From PMG-095 sp037200885 (lineage in GTDB: Bacteria > Myxococcota_A > Polyangia > Polyangiales > Polyangiaceae), in contig JBBCIN010000003.1 in assembly GCA_037200885.1 (NCBI GenBank), positions 2,170,001-2,234,000 on the forward strand: 64,000 nucleotides of DNA. The letters run 5' to 3'. Within the stretch, counting starts at the first letter, position 1. Every line of letters begins with the position of its first letter. This document shows, one piece after another, positions 60,157 through 64,000 of this stretch. The notes under the pieces were generated by a model. It was given only the letters and a program-made list of their open reading frames with translations. It searched no databases and had not been told where the DNA came from. A program made the position numbers and the translations under genes.

Positions 60157-61017
60157 ATGCTTTCGTCGATCGCGGCTTGGCGCCCGCCGCACATCTGGGT
60201 GGCAATCCCGATACTGACGTTGGCCTGCGGTTCGACCGACGCGCCCTCTGCTACTAGCACTTCAGCGGGTAGCCAGAACGGCGGCGCCATCAGCGCTGGC
60301 GGCGCGCCAACGAGTGGCGGCGCGCCAGCGAGTGGCGGCGCGCCAGCGAGTGGCGGCGCGCCAGCGAGTGGCGGCGCGCCAGCGAGCGGCGGCACGATCG
60401 GCGCGGGCGGCGCGCCAGTAAGCGGCGGCGGCACGGCGGATTGCGCACGCGACGGGGACGGGCGCACGACGCTCGTTTTCGTCAATGGCTGCAGCGCGCC
60501 AGTCACGTTCCAAGGCAGTGACATCGCGGGTGGCGTGCTTGCGCCAGGCGCGGCGAGCTGCGTCGATATCGGCAGCGACGTGGAGGCGATCTCGTCGAAG
60601 CGCTATTGGGGTTTCCGCGGCGAAGATCCGGGCGCTGAGCATCACTCACTGGCGGAGTTCACCTTCAACACCGATTTCAACGACTTCGATTGGTACAACA
60701 TCAGCTACGTCGACGCCTTCAATCTGCCGCTTCAGATCACGCCCCTCGTGCGGCCCAAGTGCAAGGTCCTGACCTGCGCGAGCGATCTGCTGCCCGACTG
60801 TCCCAGTGTCGGCCGATACGAAGATTCGGAGGGCGAGCTGGTGGCCTGTGTCAGCCCCGACCGCAACGATGCCATGAGTCCGGTCGCGCTGTATTTCGAG
60901 TCCTGTGACGATGCCTACGCCTGGTCCGGTGATGATCAGAAAGGTGACGACCCGAGTCCGGTCCGGGCGTGCGCGGGCGAGGATTGGCAGATCACCTTTT
61001 GCCCGGGCGCGCCGTGA
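60157..61017 (+). CDS. Thaumatin-like lipoprotein
   Basis: 286 residues from ATG 60157. Lipobox LTLAC (Cys 24). The linker contains five 18-bp DNA repeats giving Gly-Gly-Ala-Pro-Ala-Ser units. The domain from about residue 100 has the thaumatin pattern: TTLVFVNGCSAPVTFQGSD at the start, then FTFNTDFNDFDWYNISYVDA and FNLPLQITPLVRPKC, followed by CASDLLPDCPS and VACVSPDRNDA with paired cysteines. Thaumatin-like proteins bind and sometimes hydrolyse beta-1,3-glucan; they are mostly from plants, animals and fungi, with scattered bacterial members near GH64 enzymes. The stop overlaps the GTG start of the Tos1-like gene (GTGA), so the two are made together. Confidence 0.8.
   Translation: MLSSIAAWRPPHIWVAIPILTLACGSTDAPSATSTSAGSQNGGAISAGGAPTSGGAPASGGAPASGGAPASGGAPASGGTIGAGGAPVSGGGTADCARDGDGRTTLVFVNGCSAPVTFQGSDIAGGVLAPGAASCVDIGSDVEAISSKRYWGFRGEDPGAEHHSLAEFTFNTDFNDFDWYNISYVDAFNLPLQITPLVRPKCKVLTCASDLLPDCPSVGRYEDSEGELVACVSPDRNDAMSPVALYFESCDDAYAWSGDDQKGDDPSPVRACAGEDWQITFCPGAP
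60298..60387 (+). repeat. Five 18-bp tandem repeats in linker
   Basis: Units of GGCGGCGCGCCAGCGAGT (first and last with one change each) at 60298, 60316, 60334, 60352 and 60370, encoding Gly-Gly-Ala-Pro-(Ala/Thr)-Ser within the thaumatin-like lipoprotein. Confidence 0.95.
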
Positions 61018-62351
61018 TTCGATTGCGCAGGCTCGCGTGGTTCGCGACTCTCGCGCTGGCGGCGTGCGGCAGTTCCGGCCGCAATCAGCACTCGCCCGGC
61101 AGCTCAGGCGCCACCTCGGCGAGCGCGGGAGCGGACAGCGGGAGCTCGGGGCAAAGCAACGTAGGCGGCATGAGCGAAGCAGGAGCAAGCGTCGGCGGCA
61201 GCGCCAACCCGAGCTCTACGGATGCACTGGGCGCCTATCCTTTTGCAGCGAGCGCGGTCACGCGCGGTGGGACGATGACGTTTCAGAACGTAGGCGCTCC
61301 GGGTTGGTGGCCTCGGCGCATCGATCGCGCGGCGGGGGATCCGGCCTGTGACTACAAGGATGGGACCGATACCTGGGGCGCGCACTGTTGCATGAAGCAA
61401 CAGACCACGGACAGCGCGACACTCGCGCCGTTCGACGAAGAGATGACCTTGATCCTGAAGGCGATCGACGTGAAACAGCTCGCCATTTATCAACCGCAGG
61501 CCGCGGCCGCGAACGCAAGTGCTTGGCAGCGCGTGACGGATTGGGATCGTCGCACGGGTACCGGCTCGAACCTGTGGTTCACGCAAAAAGGCGACGGCAG
61601 CCCGAGCTTTCCCGGCGATCTGACCAAGAACGATTGCGTCGGCTACCTGTCGCAAGCGCCCACGTTTCCCTGCGGTGACGGCAGCAACTACTACTGCCCG
61701 AAGGACCCAGGAGTCTTACATCGCGGCTTTTCCGGCTCCAAGCTGATCGTCTTCTTGGCGTCGATGAACTTCGACGATGCAGGCGTGGCCGCCTGCGACG
61801 GAAACGGCGCGGGGGCTCCGGGTCCATGGGTGGCATTCGTCGCCAGCGAGCTGATTCGCGACGGCGGGCGCAAATACAACGGAGCCTGCAACTGCTACTC
61901 CAAGACCGGTAGCGTCGGAGATGGCTGCGGCGAGATCAACGTGTTCGAGGTCGTGATGGACAACAACGACTACTCGAACCGTGAGTTTGCAAGCACCGGG
62001 GTGCGTTCATTTCAAGCGGGTCATGTCGGCGGCGCTGTTTGCGGCTCGGGCTGCGACCGCCAGGCCTTCCCGACGGACGTCGAGGTCGTGGACGCGTGCA
62101 GCAAGAAGGCTTACAGCTCGGGGCCAGAGCTGGTCGTCAGTGGTGACACCGACGGTTGCCCCGTATGGCGACGCCCCGACGGCGATCGCTATTTCTTCAT
62201 TTTGCTGGACGAGCGAGAGCGCGCGATTCAAGTCGGCGTCATCCACCCAAGCGCCATTCCCGCGCCGGCGGCCGCGCTCTTGCCGGAGTTGCCCGCTACG
62301 CTACCGCGCTCGGCGGTCGATGCGCTGCTCGCGCTGCGACTGCCAAAGTGA
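61014..62351 (+). CDS. Tos1/YJL171C-like (DUF2403/DUF2401) lipoprotein
   Basis: 445 residues from GTG 61014, which overlaps the thaumatin-like stop and gives MIRLRRLAWFATLALAAC with the lipidated Cys at 18. The N-terminal part GGTMTFQNVGAPGWWPRRID fits the Tos1 N-terminal domain (DUF2403). The C-terminal part fits DUF2401: EEMTLILKAIDVKQLAIYQP, WQRVTDWDRRTGTGSNLWF, KLIVFLASMNFDDA, PWVAFVASELIRDGGRKY, and the hallmark CNCYSKTG...GDGCGEINVFEVV. In fungi these are cell-wall proteins linked to beta-glucan assembly or binding. Bacterial relatives are rare. The pairing with a thaumatin-like gene suggests joint action on beta-1,3-glucan, for example fungal walls. Confidence 0.75.
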   Translation: MIRLRRLAWFATLALAACGSSGRNQHSPGSSGATSASAGADSGSSGQSNVGGMSEAGASVGGSANPSSTDALGAYPFAASAVTRGGTMTFQNVGAPGWWPRRIDRAAGDPACDYKDGTDTWGAHCCMKQQTTDSATLAPFDEEMTLILKAIDVKQLAIYQPQAAAANASAWQRVTDWDRRTGTGSNLWFTQKGDGSPSFPGDLTKNDCVGYLSQAPTFPCGDGSNYYCPKDPGVLHRGFSGSKLIVFLASMNFDDAGVAACDGNGAGAPGPWVAFVASELIRDGGRKYNGACNCYSKTGSVGDGCGEINVFEVVMDNNDYSNREFASTGVRSFQAGHVGGAVCGSGCDRQAFPTDVEVVDACSKKAYSSGPELVVSGDTDGCPVWRRPDGDRYFFILLDERERAIQVGVIHPSAIPAPAAALLPELPATLPRSAVDALLALRLPK

Positions 62352-62423
62352 TTCTGACCGTCAGACGCCGCTGGTCGCGCTCGCACGGACGGGCGCGAAT
62401 GCAGACCAGCGGCGCGCGCACGC

Positions 62424-63551
62424 TCAGGGGGTAACCGGGCAGGCAGGTTCGAGGCTGGGGGCCGCGAGGGGCTTGGACACCGCGGGAATGGTCGTCAGGT
62501 AGACGCCGATGGCGTGCGCGTCCGCGTCCAACATGCCGCCATAGCCTTTGGCTGCGGAGGGCATTGAACCGCACAGGGTCACGCCCGCTTTGTCGGTCCC
62601 CACCTTGAGCGCCGTCACCACGTCGGCCGCAAGCCAGCCGCCCAAGCCGCTCGCGACGTCTGGCGTGATGTTGGATGCGAAGATCGTGGTGTTGTTCGCA
62701 GGCGGGACGCCGGAGAAGAAGTCCACGCTCGGCAGACCGTTGGTCGCAGGCGAATGGCACTTCACGCACTGGGCAACGCCGCTCACCAGATACTTGCCCT
62801 GCTGCGCCGCCGCATAGTCCGAACTCGTCGACGTTAAAGTCGAGTCGGGCAACGTGCTCGGGTCGAGCGGCGTGACCGGAGTCACCTCTGGGTTGTTCTC
62901 GCCCACCGTGGCCGAAACGGGCGGCAGGCTGCGCAAGAACGCGACAACGGACAGCGCGTCGTCATTGCTCATGTTGTGAAACAGCCAATAGGGCATGATT
63001 GGATCGAGGTGCCTGCCCTCGTCGTCGATGCCGTTTCTGAACGCGTTCATCACTTGCGCGTCGGTCCATTCACCGATGCCGGTGGGATCGTTGGTCAAGT
63101 TCGGAGCGGGCAGCGTGCTGTTCTTGAATAGTGGATTTCCACCGAGCTCGGCGCTGCCGCTGGCAGCTGCAGTGTGACAGCCTCCGCACAGCGCCATCGA
63201 GCGCACGATCACCGTGCCGCGATCGATCTGCTGCTGGGTGTAGTGGTGCCCGCCTTCGCCACCTTCACCGCCTTCACCACCGGGACCGCTGCCCGCCGTT
63301 TCGCCAGCAGCGCCACCTTGGTCGATACCTGCGCTGCCAGCCGGGCTGCCTTCACCCGCGCTGCCGCTTTCGTTGCCGGAGCCGGCCTTGCCGCTCGAGC
63401 CACCCTTGCCTCCAGAGCCAGCCTTACCTGCGGAGCCTGCCACGCCGCCAGCGCCGCCAGCGGGCGTCGTGTCGTCGTCGCTTCCGCAACCGACCGAGAC
63501 CGCGCCCGCGATACCGAATGCCAACGCTAGATATGCAACCCGCTTATTCAT
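62424..63551 (-). CDS. Dihaem cytochrome c lipoprotein
   Basis: 375 residues from ATG 63551, with GGAGGAG 9 bases upstream on the minus strand. Lipobox SVGC (Cys 22), then a Gly/Ser/Ala/Glu linker to about residue 100. Two cytochrome c domains follow: the first haem motif MALCGGCHTAA near residue 122, with an MP..W sequence (DPIMPYWLFHNMSNDDAL) offering the axial Met; the second AQCVKCHSPA near residue 265. The C-terminal DADAHAIGVYLTTIPAV helix closes the second domain. This is the arrangement of exported electron-transfer cytochromes. It converges with the Tos1-like gene (gap 72 bp). Partner unknown. Confidence 0.88.
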   Translation of the reverse strand: MNKRVAYLALAFGIAGAVSVGCGSDDDTTPAGGAGGVAGSAGKAGSGGKGGSSGKAGSGNESGSAGEGSPAGSAGIDQGGAAGETAGSGPGGEGGEGGEGGHHYTQQQIDRGTVIVRSMALCGGCHTAAASGSAELGGNPLFKNSTLPAPNLTNDPTGIGEWTDAQVMNAFRNGIDDEGRHLDPIMPYWLFHNMSNDDALSVVAFLRSLPPVSATVGENNPEVTPVTPLDPSTLPDSTLTSTSSDYAAAQQGKYLVSGVAQCVKCHSPATNGLPSVDFFSGVPPANNTTIFASNITPDVASGLGGWLAADVVTALKVGTDKAGVTLCGSMPSAAKGYGGMLDADAHAIGVYLTTIPAVSKPLAAPSLEPACPVTP

Positions 63552-64000
63552 TTTAAATTTCTCCTCCGTTACGCCCCCCATCCCAAGCGCCAGATGCACA
63601 TATCCACCCGCATGGGCGCCGAACGCAAGCCTCGAATGCAGGCTGGAAGAACTACTCAAGGCCCGGTAACAGACGCGGCTGTGGCGGGAATACGCGAAGG
63701 GCAGCGCTAATCCTCGATGTGTGGCACTCAGGCATCGAAGCAGCGGTATTGACCCGGGTCGACCGGCGCACGATGCCAGTGAGGACTGTGGGGGATACCG
63801 GGTCGCTCGCCTTCGAAATCGAGGCGGCCGCCTCGACCAAACCAATGGATTTTTGTTGATGGTCACGCGTCACCTCGCGCATCGTCACAGCCTTCGGCGT
63901 CGCGGGTGGGGAATCGCGCGCGCTCGTGAGCTGCGATGCGGGACCGCGATCGCCCCACTCTCGGCTCGATTCTCTCAGCGACCACGCGAGCCCCCATGAC
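63552..64000. other. Intergenic region to window end, 449 bp
   Basis: No secure gene seen. It contains the promoter side of the cytochrome gene and dispersed repeat copy F (63851-63965). Confidence 0.5.
63851..63965 (+). repeat. Dispersed intergenic repeat, copy F (long form)
   Basis: TTTTGTTGATGGTCAC ending at 63866, 23-nt spacer, GCCTTCGGCGTCGCGGGTGG from 63890. Similarity to copy C continues to about 63965 (GGGAATCGCG, GCTCGTGAG, GCGATCGCCCCACTCT). Confidence 0.75.

Overview
The window is high-GC DNA that looks like a chromosomal segment of a saprotrophic or predatory myxobacterium, probably in the Polyangiales. This rests on the many lipoproteins with long Ser/Gly/Ala-rich linkers directly after the lipobox cysteine, one MYXO-CTERM-like C-terminal anchor, a family of DUF1592/DUF1552/DUF1501 proteins with cytochrome c motifs, a Ser/Thr kinase, and many orphan Cys-rich lipoproteins. 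I found no rRNA, tRNA, CRISPR array, phage gene or transposase. Taxonomy is an inference from gene style, not from a marker gene.

Layout. 1-3185: end of a DUF1592-type cytochrome gene translationally coupled to a Tat-exported DUF1552 protein. 3348-5136: three overlapping minus-strand genes (YkgJ-like Cys-cluster protein plus two small exported or anchored proteins). 5419-30492: a carbohydrate-degradation region with CE15 glucuronoyl esterase, CE1-like esterase, GH30, an orphan NMT1-like binding lipoprotein, an AGE-type epimerase-fold protein carrying two xylan/cellulose-binding-type modules, GH45 endoglucanase, CE8 pectinesterase, GH43 with a discoidin module, and two jelly-roll-like lipoproteins. 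Interspersed are an SGNH-like lipoprotein, a conserved Polyangia-type protein, a shortened DUF1275 gene, a SUMF1-like lipoprotein and a tandem pair of DUF1552 genes. 30878-33746: non-RD Ser/Thr kinase with a C-terminal cyclic-nucleotide-binding domain, then a pRiA4b ORF-3/SEC-C protein. 34120-39338: an operon of c-type cytochrome-like protein, DUF1501 protein, outer-membrane barrel and small cytochrome lipoprotein. 39747-43160: a frameshifted beta-helix gene and an S46 dipeptidyl-peptidase. 43730-49410: histidine kinase, then a convergent minus-strand operon of fibro-slime protein, GH8 and GH3. 49785-53702: OFA-type MFS transporter, its 38-residue small subunit and an FdhF/YdeP molybdoenzyme. 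53915-58744: two aldo/keto reductases and KatG. 58829-62351: Cys-rich lipoprotein, thaumatin-like lipoprotein and a bacterial relative of the fungal wall protein Tos1. 62424-63551: dihaem cytochrome c lipoprotein.

How it may work together. The esterases (CE15, CE1, CE8), backbone hydrolases (GH45, GH8, GH30) and exo-acting enzymes (GH3, GH43) together cover ester bonds between lignin and glucuronoxylan, acyl decorations, pectin, cellulose/xylan/beta-glucan backbones and oligosaccharide trimming. The thaumatin/Tos1-like pair suggests a second target, fungal beta-1,3-glucan walls.

The least expected non-coding signal is a dispersed repeat present six times in intergenic DNA (3186, 7127, 18465, 44834, 49450, 63851). 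Each copy has TTGATGGTCAC, a 22-23 nt variable spacer, then GCCTTCG (usually GCCTTCGGCGKCGCG). Two copies start immediately at the stop codon of a gene. There is also a 40-bp perfect palindrome at 18847-18886 and a pair of related hairpins placed between convergent genes.
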